From Rutidosis leptorrhynchoides (lineage: Eukaryota; Streptophyta; Magnoliopsida; Asterales; Asteraceae), in assembly GCF_046630445.1 (NCBI RefSeq), contig NC_092333.1, positions 714,193,001 through 714,257,000 on the forward strand: a DNA stretch of 64,000 bases, written 5' to 3'. Shown piece by piece: positions 46,552 through 58,810 of the stretch; position 1 is the first letter of the stretch; each line of letters starts with the position of its first letter. Made by a program: the position numbers and the translations under genes. The notes under the pieces were generated by a model. It searched no databases, was not told where the DNA came from, and saw nothing but the letters and a program-made list of their open reading frames with translations.

Positions 46552-48914
46552 TGTAGTGACCTGAACTTTTCCATGTTTATATATATTAATTGAGATTGAT
46601 ATTTACATGATTAAATGTTTCCAACATGTTAAGCAATCAAACTTGTTAAGACTTGATTAATTGAAATATGTTTCATATAGACAATTGACCACCCAAGTTG
46701 ACCGGTGATTCACGAACGTTAAAACTTGTAAAAACTATATGATGACATATATATGGATATATATATATATATATATATATAGTTAACATGATACTATGAT
46801 AAGTAAATATATCATTAAGTATATTAACAATGAACTACATATGTAAAAACAAGACTACTAACTTAATGATTTTTAAACGAGACATATATGTAACGATTAT
46901 CGTTGTAAAGACATTTAATGTATATATATATCATATTAAGAGATATTCATACATGATAATATCATGATAATATAATAATTTAAAATCTCATTTGATATTA
47001 TAAACATTGGGTTAATAACATTTAACAAGATTGTTAACCTAAAGGTTTTAAAACAACACTTACATGTAACGACTAACGATGACTTAACGACTCAGTTAAA
47101 ATGTATATACATGTAGTATTTTAATATGTATTTATACACTTTTGAAAGACTTAAATACACTTATCAAAATACTTCTACTTAACAAAAATGCTTACAATTA
47201 CATCCTCGTTCAGTTTCATCAACAATTCTACTCGTATGCACCCGTATTCGTACTCGTACAATACACAGCTTTTAGATGTATGTACTATTGGTATATACAC
47301 TCCAATGATCAGCTCTTAGCAACCCATGTGAGTTACCTAACACATGTGGGAACCATCATTTGACAACTAGCATGAAATATCTCATAAAATTACAAAAATA
47401 TGAGTAATCATTCATGACTTATTTACATGAAAATAAAATTACATATCCTTTATATCTAATCCATACACCAACGACCAAAACACCTACAAACACTTTCATT
47501 CTTCAATTTTCTTCATCTAATTGATCTCTCTCAAGTTCTATCTTCAAGTTCTAAGTGTTCTTCATAAATTCTACAAGTTCTAGTTACATAAAATCAAGAA
47601 TACTTTCAAGTTTGCTAGCTCACTTCCAATCTTGTAAGGTGATCATCCAACCTCAAGAAATCTTTGTTTCTTACAGTAGGTTATCATTCTAATACAAGGT
47701 AATAATCATATTCAAACTTTGGTTCAATTTCTATAACTATAACAATCTTATTTCAAGTGATGATTTTACTTGAACTTGTTTTCGTGTCATGATTCTGCTT
47801 CAAGAACTTCGAGCCATCCAAGGATCCGTTGAAGCTAGATCCATTTTTCTCTTTTACAGTAGGTTTATCCAAGGAACTTAAGGTAGTAATGATGTTCATA
47901 ACATCATTCGATTCATACATATAAAGCTATCTTATTCGAAGGTTTAAACTTGTAATCACTAGAATATAGTTTAGTTAATTCTAAACTTGTTCGCAAACAA
48001 AAGTTGATCCTTCTAACTTGACTTTTAAAATCAACTAAACACATGTTCTATATCTATATTATATGCTAACTTAATGATTTAAAACCTGGAAACACGAAAA
48101 ACACCGTAAAACCGGATTTACGCCGTCGTAGTAACACCGCGGGCTGTTTTGAGTTAGTTAATTAAAAACTATGATAAACTTTGATTTAAAAGTTGTTATT
48201 CTGAGAAAATGATTTTTATTATGAACATGAAACTATATCCAAAAATTATGGTTAAACTCAAAGTGGAAGTATGTTTTCTAAAATGGTCATCTAGACGTCG
48301 TTCTTTCGACTGAAATGACTACCTTTACAAAAACGACTTGTAACTTATTTTTCCGACTATAAACCTATACTTTTTCTGTTTATATTCATAAAATAGAGTT
48401 CAATATGAAACCATAGCAATTTGATTCACTCAAAACGGATTTAAAATGAAGAAGTTATGGGTAAAACAAGATTGGATAATTTTTCTCATTTTAGCTACGT
48501 GAAAATTGGTAACAAATCTATTCCAACCATAACTTAATCAACTTGTATTGTATATTATGTAATCTTGAGATACCATAGACACGTATACAATGTTTCGACC
48601 TATCATGTCGACACATCTATATATATTTAGGAACAACCATAGACACTCTATATGTGAATGTTGGAGTTAGCTATACAGGGTTGAGGTTGATTCCAAAATA
48701 TATATAGTTTGAGTTGTGATCAATACTGAGATACGTATACACTGGGTCGTGGATTGATTCAAGATAATATTTATCGATTTATTTCTGTACATCTAACTGT
48801 GGACAACTAGTTGTAGGTTACTAACGAGGTCAGCTGACTTAATAAACTTAAAACATCAAAATATATTAAAAGTGTTGTAAATATATCTTGAACATACTTT
48901 GATATATATGTATA
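46552..48914 (+). repeat. 3' LTR of element D (truncated)
   Basis: Matches the 5' LTR up to GATATATATGTATA, where a CTAG Helitron-like terminus replaces the remaining ~0.9 kb. A (TA)n run at about 46,757-46,783 is longer than in the 5' copy. Confidence 0.9.
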
Positions 48915-48942
48915 CTAGCTTTAATAGCTCGTGCGTTGCACG

Positions 48943-49485
48943 GTGGCTAAAAAAGTTTGTATAGTAATAGGTTAATATTCGTACATATTGTATGTGATAC
49001 ATTGAAAACATGTTGCATGTGTAACTAACAATATGTGATATCATGCATCTTACATCTACATGGTTAATTATAAAAGAAAATGATCAAATACATGTAGACG
49101 TTATGTTAAGTCACGCATGTTAAATCTACATGCTTAATGATAAAAGAAAACGATGAAATACATGAAAGCGTTTCCAATTGACTGCAAAAAATTAAAATTC
49201 AAAATCGCTCGTGTAATTTCTATAAAGATGTTGTCATTAACGTTACTACCGCAATGATCATACGTTCGAAGAATTGGACTGATGTAAGCAGGGTTGTTCA
49301 AAGATTCACAAGGTAACTCTCTCTCCAAGAACATGATTTCACTGTGGTTGATTAAGATCCCGTTACTATTTACATTTGTAGATCCTTTCTTCGAACCACA
49401 AACTTCCGACACACTTGGTAGTACCTGGTAAAATAGTTAGAGTTAACAAAACTATTAAAAATAATTGAATTAACTTGCGACACAC
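48943..49485. other. Interior of the Helitron-like segment, left part
   Basis: No convincing gene. A ~60-bp direct duplication (49,041-49,098 and 49,111-49,168) contains CTACATG..TTAAT..ATAAAAGAAAA. A 92-codon minus frame at 49,134-49,412 has no motif I recognise. Confidence 0.4.
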
Positions 49486-49493
49486 GTGGTACC

Positions 49494-49847
49494 CAGGGGC
49501 AGTTTTGTTTAGGGGCAAGCGGGGGCAGCCGCCCCCAGTGGATTTGCAATTTTCAGTGTAAAAATTTTGAATTTTTTGACTTTGCCCCTGGTTGTTTTTT
49601 TTTTTTTGCCCCAAAACCTACATATTTTGCCCCCAAACCTTCAGATTTTGCCCAAAAATCTCCAAATTTTACTCCAAAACATTCAAATTTTATCCACAAA
49701 CCTTCAAATTTTGCCCAAAAACCTCCATAATTTGCCTAAAAACCTCCATTTTTTGCCCCAAAACCTCCATATTTTGCCCAAAAAAATTGCTACGGTTTTA
49801 ATTTTTTTTTTTGCCCCCAGTGAAAAAAAATCCTGGTACCGCCACTG
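49494..49847. mobile_element. hAT-type MITE with internal 21-bp repeats
   Basis: 354 bp, flanked by an exact 8-bp duplication GTGGTACC (49,486-49,493 and 49,848-49,855). Imperfect terminal inverted repeats (CAGGGGCAG / CAGTGGCGG). An 8-bp duplication and CAG..CTG ends are typical of hAT elements. The centre (about 49,605-49,790) is a ~21-bp tandem array, TTTTGCCCCAAAACCTCCATA-like, about nine diverged units. Open frames here only reflect the array. Confidence 0.85.
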
Positions 49848-49855
49848 GTGGTACC

Positions 49856-50742
49856 ATGTAATGTGATGTCACGTGTATACAAACCATGGTTCGAATACAA
49901 TACGAATGGTCCTCACCAAGGTGAATTGAGATACATTCTAGCAAATGGCCAACTTGACGCCTTCAAGGTAAGATCACCTATGCAAATTTACCCATCAATA
50001 TTTTTGTCCAACATCACATTAGAACAACCACCCACCAAACCTGCATTTATGCATTGTAGCTAAAACAAAAATACAATCTTAGTTAACCATGGGTAAGCGA
50101 TCTGAAACAAAAGCAACCGTTATAAAAACAATTAAACTGGTTACGAAAATGAATATGATTATGGATCATTTAAATAAACTGCTACATATCAATATTACAT
50201 AACACGTGAAACTAAAATTTAAGTTTGAAACTTAAATTTCGATACTATGTTTCGAAATTCTATCCTTTATTAGAAAATGATTAGCAAATATTTGTATACT
50301 AAAAATTGGATATTAAATTAGGCATAATACCTTCAATCTTTAGGATGAACAATCGATTGTCCTTCAAATGGTGAATACGACTTAAAGATCATAACAATGA
50401 ATATCGTTATTGCATATCTTTACCTAAATGAAATCAACGCTTGTTAAAATGAATTGCAAATTGATAATGCTTAATGTCATAAGTCAAATATTCGTTATAA
50501 ATTAAATATTCGTTACTGGTACACACAAAGCAAACAAAATGTAACTTTTTCATGTCACATTTGTTTTAGAAGCTTACTTTACTTGAATGACTTCAAACAA
50601 AAACTTTTCCATCTATATGCGGCATTTTATTATATAGCCATCTCAAAGCACATAACTACCTGCACCACAAATGCACATTAGCAAAGCAAACATCGTAATA
50701 ATAAAACTTGCACCACCAAAGGCATTAAATGACAAATATATG
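49856..50742. other. Interior of the Helitron-like segment, middle part
   Basis: A short plus frame near 49,868-49,968 (MSRVYKPWFEYNTNG...) ends at a GTAAGA that could be a splice donor. It may be a captured exon, but I cannot name it. The rest is AT-rich without coding. Confidence 0.3.
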
Positions 50743-50939
50743 CAGGGCCGGCTAAGGCTATGGGCGAAGCGGGCGACGGCCCGGGGCATCACACGGTTAG
50801 GGGCATCATTTCAAAAAAAATTATTAATACCCATAGTTTAAAACTTATAAAGATATATGTTTACGTAAATGTTGAGGGCATTTTATAATTATTTCGCCCG
50901 GGGCATGCAAAAACTTTGACCAATGTTTGACCGGCCCTG
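50743..50939. mobile_element. Short hAT-type MITE
   Basis: 197 bp with terminal inverted repeats CAGGGCCGG / CCGGCCCTG, flanked by exact 8-bp duplications AATATATG at 50,735-50,742 and 50,940-50,947. No coding capacity. Confidence 0.88.
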
Positions 50940-51519
50940 AATATATGGATTTCTATATTCTAAATTGTGAAAAATACATTTGCACACCTGAATAAAAAGA
51001 ATAAGCTCCAATCTATCTATAATATGCTTATAGAATAATTATTAAGAAAATCATATAAACAATCAGAAGTTGAAAATGTCAATAGGGTAGAATCAAGTAA
51101 GATTATTAATATAAGCATATTAATAATTCGAGTCAACAAATTTCACCCTTAACAAAAATTAGCCAATAGAGATACAACTGCAGCCAGATGTGAAGTATAA
51201 AATGCTAATGTATCTCAATATAAATGGATACATGTGAAAGCAAAGTAACAACGATATATGTGTGCACTAACTATAACTCACATCATCATTTTAGCGCCAA
51301 TACCTCACATAACAAAGGTCACGTGACCCATTTATCTCCTGACCCGTTTAGATCTCTTATCCAACCTGATCCGTTCGGAGTTGTTTGAAAATCTGGCTCG
51401 TTTGACCCGTTTGGAGTCGGTTGAAAATCTGACTCGTTTGACCCATGATCCGTTTCAACCCAAAGATAGTTGGACCCATTACCCAAACCGAGCGAAGTTG
51501 AGTCGTTTTCCAAGTATAC

Positions 51520-51856
51520 CTGAGATATAAGAACTAAAATAATGAGCCGAGGCAGCCTGATTTCAACACATCTAGCAACCTAAATATACAAAAAGAAACA
51601 AAGATATAGAATAAGCATGGGTTGTATTATGTAAAAATATGTCTAAACATACTTAACTTACCCCTGGGAATCCAAATTCATAAAGAACGAAGCCAGCTAG
51701 AGCGACCAGAGGAACAGCCGCAAGTGGCCTCAACAACCTTTAAATCAAACAGATTAGAATGCACTCTTAATTATGTTTATAACTTAGAGCTAACCTTGTG
51801 TTGTTGTCTAAGACCACTAAACCCGAGAATGATATGGATTGTAGAGTCAATCATCT
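51520..51856 (-). pseudogene. Fragment of a nucleobase-ascorbate transporter gene with introns
   Basis: Three exon-like pieces in order on the minus strand. 51,856-51,795 reads STIHIILGFSGL then a GT donor. 51,737-51,662 reads LLRPLAAVPLVALAGFVLYE then FGFPG, bounded by AG and GTAAGT. 51,579-51,520 reads ARCVEIRLPRLIILVLISQ, bounded by TTTAG and GTATAC. Together they follow the conserved central part of plant NAT proteins (membrane carriers of nucleobases). The introns are retained, so capture was at DNA level. No start, no N-terminus, no downstream exons: a fragment. It lies inside the Helitron-like segment. Confidence 0.75.
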
Positions 51857-52683
51857 AAGCGCGCACCTTCAATCGTACACACTGTCTTCCTGAATCTTTA
51901 AGCACGATAATTTTAATTATATCAATTGAGAGTACGCATTTACTGTTTACGCCATTTTTATACATACGTCTTAAAAATTGTGATTGTGCATTCAAGATAT
52001 AATCTACCAAATTTATCAAATAGTCAGTGTGCAAACAAAATTTACCATTCAATCTATATATCCCTATTCAATCAAACATACCATAGTCAAAATCAAATCA
52101 CAACAACCTCATGCTCACTAAAAAATAGTAATAATAATAACCACGCTGACCCAGCCATTGATGTCCCAACAGACATGGTAAAAATTGTAACTGATTTACA
52201 CACCTGCAATTTCAAACCCGTACGATTTTAATTATCTGATGAAACTCGAACGATTCTAATTTAATCCAACTGTTGTTGAGATCGGAGAATCCTATTTTGA
52301 TTTAATCAGCCATAAAAATTAGATCTGCCGTAATCGATTTTGTATAAATTTTACAGACAAAGGGCTGATCGAATGCGGGTAACAGAAGACCAAAATCATC
52401 ATCAATCGAATACCAACTTAAGAACGATATATATTTCGCATAAAGAAGTTATTGAAATCAGAAATTCCATTCATGAACTCATCAAGCAGATTAATGAAAT
52501 CAACATTTTAGTTGAACAATTAATCATCTTAAACGTTAGATGTTGCAGTCGATGGTTCAATTACGGAACCCTAATTGAATTTCATTTGTCATGGTTATGG
52601 ATTCAAAGAGAATAAGATAGGCATAGTGAGAGAGATGTTTTTTTATTGGTTGTTAAAAAAATGAACAAATAGGAGATGGACAA
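51857..52683. other. Right part of the Helitron-like segment
   Basis: AT-rich; several short frames without known motifs. May include more of the transporter gene's introns or 5' region. 52,679-52,683 (GACAA) is the expected target duplication of element E. Confidence 0.3.
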
Positions 52684-55600
52684 TGAAATGTCTAGTTCTT
52701 ATTGATTAAAAACGTTCCATATTAATTGATTTCGTTGCGAGGTTTTGACCTCTATATGAGACGTTTTTCAAAGACTGCATTCATTTTAAAACAAACCATA
52801 ACCTTTATTTCATCAATAAAGGTTTAAAAAGCTTTACGTAGATTATCAAATAATGATAATCTAAAATATCCTGTTTACACACGACCATTACATAATGGTT
52901 TACAATACAAATATGTTACAACAAAATAAGTTTCTTGAATGCAGTTTTTACACAATATCATACAAGCATGGACTCCAAATCTCGTCCTTATTTAAGTATG
53001 CGACAGCGGAAGCTCTTAATAATCACCTGAGAATAAACATGCTTAAAACGTCAACAAAAATGTTGGTGAGTTATAGGTTTAACCTATATATATCAAATCA
53101 TAATAATAGACCACAAGATTTCATATTTCAATACACATCCCATACATAGAGATAAAAAATCATTCATATGGTGAACACCTGGTAACCGACATTAACAAGA
53201 TGCATATATAAGAATATCCCCATCATTCCGGGACACCCTTCGGATATGATATAAATTTCGAAGTACTAAAGCATCCGGTACTTTGGATGGGGCTTGTTGG
53301 GCCCAATAGATCTATCTTTAGGATTCGCGTCAATTAGGGTGTCTGTTCCCTAATTCTTAGATTACCAGACTTAATAAAAAGGGGCATATTCGATTTCGAT
53401 AATTCAACCATAGAATGTAGTTTCACGTACTTATGTCTATTTTGTAAATCATTTATAAAACCTGCATGTATTCTCATCCCAAAAATATTAGATTTTAAAA
53501 GTGGGACTATAACTCACTTTCACAGATTTTTACTTCGTCGGGAAGTAAGACTTGGCCACTGGTTGATTCACGAACCTATAACAATATATACATATATATC
53601 AAAGTATGTTCAAAATATATTTACAACACTTTTAATATATTTTGATGTTTTAAGTTTATTAAGTCAGCTGTCCTCGTTAGTAACCTACAACTAGTTGTCC
53701 ACAGTTAGATGTACAGAAATAAATCGATAAATATTATCTTGAATCAATCCACGACCCAGTGTATACGTATCTTAGTATTGATCACAACTCAAACTATATA
53801 TATTTTGGAATCAACCTCAACCCTGTATAGCTAACTCCAACATTCACATATAGAGTGTCTATGGTTGTTCCGAAATATATATAGATGTGTCGACATGATA
53901 GGTCGAAACATTGTATACGTGTCTATGGTATCTCAAGATTACATAATATACAATACAAGTTGATTAAGTTATGGTTGGGATAGATTTGTTACCAATTTTC
54001 ACGTAGCTAAAATGAGAAAAATTATCCAATCTTGTTTTACCCATAACTTCTTCATTTTAAATCCGTTTTGAGTGAATCAAATTGCTATGGTTTCATATTG
54101 AACCCTATTTTATGAATCTAAACAGAAAAAGTATAGGTTTATAGTCGGAAAAATAAGTTACAAGTCGTTTTTGTAAAGGTAGTCATTTCAGTCGAAAGAA
54201 CGACGTCTAGATGACCATTTTAGAAAACATACTTCCACTTTGAGTTTAACCATAATTTTTGGATATAGTTTCATGTTCATAATAAAAATCATTTTCTCAG
54301 AATAACAACTTTTAAATCAAAATTTATCATAGTTTTTAATTAACTAACCCAAAACAGCCCGCGGTGTTACTACGACGGCGTAAATCCGGTTTTACGGTGT
54401 TTTTCGTGTTTCCAGGTTTTAAATCATTAAGTTAGCATATCATATAGATATAGAACATGTGTTTAGTTTATTTTAAAAGTCAAGTTAGAAGGATTAACTT
54501 TTGTTTGCGAACAAGTTTAGAATTAACTAAACTATGTTCTAGTGATTACAAGTTTAAACCTTCGAATAAGATAGCTTTATATGTATGAATCGAATGATGT
54601 TATGAACATCATTACTACCTTAATTTCCTTGGATAAACCTACTAGAAAAGAGAAAAATGGATCTAGCTTCAATAGATCCTTGGATGGCTCGAAGTTCTTG
54701 AAGCAGAATCATGACACGAAAACAAGTTCAAGTAAGATCATCACTTGAAATAAGATTGTTATAGTTATAGAAATTGAACCAAAGTTTGAATATGATTATT
54801 ACCTTGTATTAGAATGATAACCTACTGTACGAAACAAAGATTTCTTGAGGTTGTATGATCACCTTACAAGATTGGAAGTGAGCTAGCAAACTTGAAAGTA
54901 TTCTTGATTTTATGAAACTAGAACTTTTGGAATTTATGAAGAACACTTAGAACTTGAAGATAGAACTTGAGAGAGATCAATTATATGAAGAAAATTGAAG
55001 AATGAAAGTGTTTGTAGGTGTTTTTGGTCGTTGGTGTATGGATTAGATATAAAGGATATGTTATTTTGTTTTTATGTAAATAAGTCATGAATGATTACTC
55101 ATATTTTTGTAATTTTATGAGATATTTCATGCTAGTTGCCAAATGATGGTTCCCACATGTGTTAGGTGACTCACATGGGCTGCTAAGAGCTGATCATTGG
55201 AGTGTATATACCAATAGTACATACATCTAAAAGCTGTGTATTGTACGAGTACGAATACGGGTGCATACGAGTAGAATTGTTGATGAAACTGAACGAGGAT
55301 GTAATTGTAAGCATTTTTGTTAAGTAGAAGTATTTTGATAAGTGTCTTGAAGTCTTTCAAAAGTGTATGAATACATATTAAAACACTACATGTATATACA
55401 TTTTAACTGAGTCGTTAAGTCATCGTTAGTCGTTACATGTAAATGTTGTTTTGAAACCTTTAGGTTAACGATCTTGTTAAATGTTGTTAACCCAATGTTT
55501 ATAATATCAAAAGAGATTTTAAATTATTATATTATCATGATATTATGATGTACGAATATCTCTTAATATGATATATATACATTAAATGTCGTTATAACGA

Positions 55601-55934
55601 TAATCGTTACATATATGTCTCGTTTCAAAATCATTAAGTTAGTAGTCTTGTTTTTACATATGTAGTTCATTGTTAATATAATTAATGATATGTTTACTTA
55701 TCATAATATCATGTTAACTATATATATAACCATATATATGTCATCATATAGTTTTTACAAGTTTTAACGTTCGTGAATCACCGGTCAACTTGGGTGGTCA
55801 ATTGTCTATATGAAACCTATTTCAATTAATCAAGTCTTAACAAGTTTGATTGCTTAACATGTTGGAAACATTTAATCATATAAATATCAATCTCAATTAA
55901 TATATATAAACATGGAAAAGTTCGGGTCACTACA
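52684..55934 (-). repeat. 3' LTR of element E
   Basis: 3,251 bp, TGAAATGTCT...CACTACA on the plus strand. Inverted relative to the D LTRs. Confidence 0.92.
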
Positions 55935-55952
55935 GTACCTACCCGTTAAATA
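55935..55952 (-). other. Polypurine tract of element E
   Basis: TTTAACGGGTAGGTAC on the minus strand, directly before the LTR. Confidence 0.85.
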
Positions 55953-55969
55953 AATTTCGTCCTGAAATT

Positions 55970-58810
55970 TTAAGCTGTTGAAGGTGTTGACGAATCTTCT
56001 AGAAATAGATGCGGGTATTTCTTCGTCATCTGATCTTCAAGCTCCCAGGTGAACTCGGGTCCTCTACGAGCATTCCATCGAACCTTAACAATTGGTATCT
56101 TGTTTTGCTTAAGTCTTTTAACCTCACGATCCATTATTTCGACGGGTTCTTCGATGAATTGAAGTTTTTCGTTGATTTGGATTTCATCTAACGGAATAGT
56201 GAGATCTTCTTTATCAAAACATTTCTTCAAATTCGAGACGTGGAAAGTGTTATGTACAGCCGCGAGTTGTTGAGGTAACTCAAGTCGGTAAGCTACTGGT
56301 CCGACACGATCAATAATCTTGAATGGTCCAATATACCTTGGATTTAATTTCCCTCGTTTACCAAATCGAACAACGCCTTTCCAAGGTGCAACTTTAAGCA
56401 TGACCATCTCTCCAATTTCAAATTCTATATCTTTTCTTTTAATGTCAGCGTAGCTCTTTTGTCGACTTTGGGCGGTTTTCAACCGTTGTTGAATTTGGAT
56501 GATCTTCTCGGTAGTTTCTTGTATAATCTCCGGACCCGTAATCTGTCTATCCCCCACTTCACTCCAACAAATCGGAGACCTGCACTTTCTACCATAAAGT
56601 GCTTCAAACGGCGCCATCTCAATGCTTGAATGGTAGCTGTTGTTGTAGGAAAATTCTACTAACGGTAGATGTCGATCCCAACTGTTTCCGAAATCAATAA
56701 TATATGCTCGTAGCATGTCTTCAAGCGTTTGTATCGTCCTTTCGCTCTGCCCATCAGTTTGTGGATGATAGGCAGTACTCATGTCTAGACGAGTTCCTAA
56801 TGCTTGCTGTAATGTCTGCCAGAATCTTGAAATAAATCTGCCATCCCTATCAGAGATAATAGAGATTGGTATTCCATGTCTGGAGATGACTTCCTTCAAA
56901 TACAGTCGTGCTAACTTCTCTATCTTGTCATCTTCTCTTATTGGCAGGAAGTGTGCTGATTTGGTGAGACGATCAACTATTACCCAAATAGTATCAAAAC
57001 CACTTGCAGTCCTTGGCAATTTAGTGATGAAATCCATGGTAATGTTTTCCCATTTCCATTCCGGGATTTCGGGTTGTTGAAGTAGACCTGATGGTTTCTG
57101 ATGCTCAGCTTTGACCTTAGAACACGTCAAACATTCTCCTACGTATTTAGCAACATCGGCTTTCATACCCGGCCACCAAAAATGTTTCTTGAGATCCTTG
57201 TGCATCTTCCCCGTTCCAGGATGTATTGAGTATCTGGTTTTATGAGCTTCTCTAAGTACCATTTCTCACATATCTCCAAATTTTGGTACCCAAATCCTTT
57301 CAGCCCTATATCAGGTTCCGTCTTCCCGAATATTAAGATGCTTCTCCGATCCTTTGGGTATTTCATCCTTTAAATTTCCCTCTTTTAAAACTCCTTGTTG
57401 CGCCTCCTTTATTTGAGTAGTAAGGTAATTATGAATCATTATATTCATAGATTTTACTCGAATGGGTTCTCTGTCCTTCCTGCTCAAGGCATCGGCTACC
57501 ACATTTGCCTTCCCCGGATGGTAACGAATCTCAAAGTCGTAATCATTCAATAATTCAATCCACCTACGCTGCCTCATATTCAGTTGTTTCTGATTAAATA
57601 TGTGTTAAAGACTTTTGTGGTCGGTATATATAATACTTTTAACCCCATATAAGTAGTGCCTCCAAGTCTTTAATGCAAAAACAACTGCGCCTAATTCCAA
57701 ATCATGCGTCGTATAATTTTGTTCGTGAATCTTCAATTGTCTAGACGCATAAGCAATCACCTTCGTTCGTTGCATTAATACACAACCGAGACCTTGCTTT
57801 GATGCGTCACAATAAATCACAAAATCATCATTCCCTTCAGGCAATGACAATATAGGTGCCGTAGTTAGCTTTTTCTTCAATAACTGAATCGCTTTCTCTT
57901 GTTCATCATTCCATTCAAATTTCTTCCCTTTATGCGTTAATGCAGTCAAGGGTTTTGCTATTCTGGAAAAGTCTTGGATGAACCTTCTGTAGTAACCAGC
58001 TAGTCCTAAAAACTGGCGTATGTGTTTAGGAGTTTTCGGGGTTTCCCACTTTTCAACAGTTTCTATCTTTGCCGGATCCACCTTAATACCTTCTTTGTTC
58101 ACTATGTGGCCGAGGAATTGAACTTCTTCCAACCAAAATGCACACTTTGAAAACTTAGCGTACAATTCTTCCTTCCTCAATACTTCTAACACCTTTCTCA
58201 AATGTTCACCGTGTTCTTGGTCATTCTTTGAGTAAATAAGTATGTCATAAATGAAAACAATGACAAACTTGTCAAGGTATGGTCCACACACTCGGTTCAT
58301 AAGGTCCATGAACACAGCTGGTGCATTAGTTAAACCAAATGGCATGACCATAAACTCGTAATGACCGTAACGTGTTCTGAAAGCAGTCTTTGGAATATCA
58401 TCTTCTTTCACCCGCATTTGATGATACCCGGAACGTAAGTCAATCTTTGAATAAACAGACGAGCCTTGTAGTTGATCAAATAAGTCGTCGATTCTCGGTA
58501 GTGGGTTGCGGTTCTTGATGGTAAGTTTGTTCAACTCTCGGTAGTTGATACACAACCTGAATGTACCATCTTTCTTCTTGACAAACAAAACAGGAGCTCC
58601 CCACGGTGATGTGCTTGGTCGAATGAAACCACGCTCTAAAAGTTCTTGTAATTGGCTTTGCAGTTCTTTCATCTCGCTGGGTGCGAGTCTGTAAGGAGCA
58701 CGAGCTATTGGTGCAGCTCCTGGTACAAGATCTATTTGAAATTCAACGGATCGATGTGGGGGTAATCCCGGTAATTCTTTCGGAAATACATCGGGAAATT
58801 CTTTTGCAAT
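55970..58810 (-). pseudogene. Element E pol (RT, RNase H, integrase), broken
   Basis: Same frame as element D throughout, with stops at 57,605-57,607 (CAA to TAA), 57,311-57,313 (CGG to TGA) and about 57,266-57,268 (AGA to TGA). The RT catalytic box reads FIYD instead of FIDD, losing a catalytic Asp, and an upstream Asp is Asn (CINYREL). Integrase D,D,E residues remain (about residues 77, 138 and 174 of the 55,970-57,262 block). The reading ends at AKEFPDVF near 58,810, where element F begins. Confidence 0.92.

Larger units (their letters stand above)
36756..48914 (+). mobile_element. Element D: Ty3 chromovirus carrying acidic and F-box ORFs
   Basis: Order: 5' LTR (36,756-39,959), variant primer site, acidic ORF, intact F-box ORF, internal polypurine copy, gag-pol, polypurine tract, and 3' LTR cut at 48,914 by a Helitron-like end. 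Same family as B and E. Gag-pol has two nonsense codons, so the copy is not autonomous as it stands. Confidence 0.92.
48915..52683 (-). mobile_element. Helitron-like insertion (3' end seen, 5' end not found)
   Basis: On the minus strand the segment ends in CTAG followed by T. Twelve to fifteen bases before that is a GC-rich hairpin: CGTGC (48,930-48,934) pairs with GCACG (48,938-48,942). It entered the D LTR between A and T (GTATA^TATTG in the intact 5' LTR). These are the Helitron 3' hallmarks. No Rep-helicase gene is seen, and the interior carries transporter gene debris, as in non-autonomous Helitrons. The expected 5' TC end next to the rest of the LTR is absent. It was probably lost by deletion, so the right boundary is only the start of element E. 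Confidence 0.5.
52684..58810 (-). mobile_element. Element E: third copy of the F-box-carrying Ty3 family (3' part)
   Basis: Minus-strand 3' LTR, polypurine tract, integrase, RNase H, RT and the start of the protease-RT linker, then cut at 58,810 by element F. The gag and 5' ORFs should lie beyond F, outside the window. Confidence 0.9.

Noticed and set aside
49567-49866. Frames with repeating LQILPKNL-type residues
   Set aside because: Direct product of the 21-bp array within a hAT MITE.
52621-52683. Helitron 5' end (TCTCTCACTATG on the minus strand)
   Set aside because: Starts with TC but lacks the adjoining LTR remainder and the position is not fixed by any second copy.
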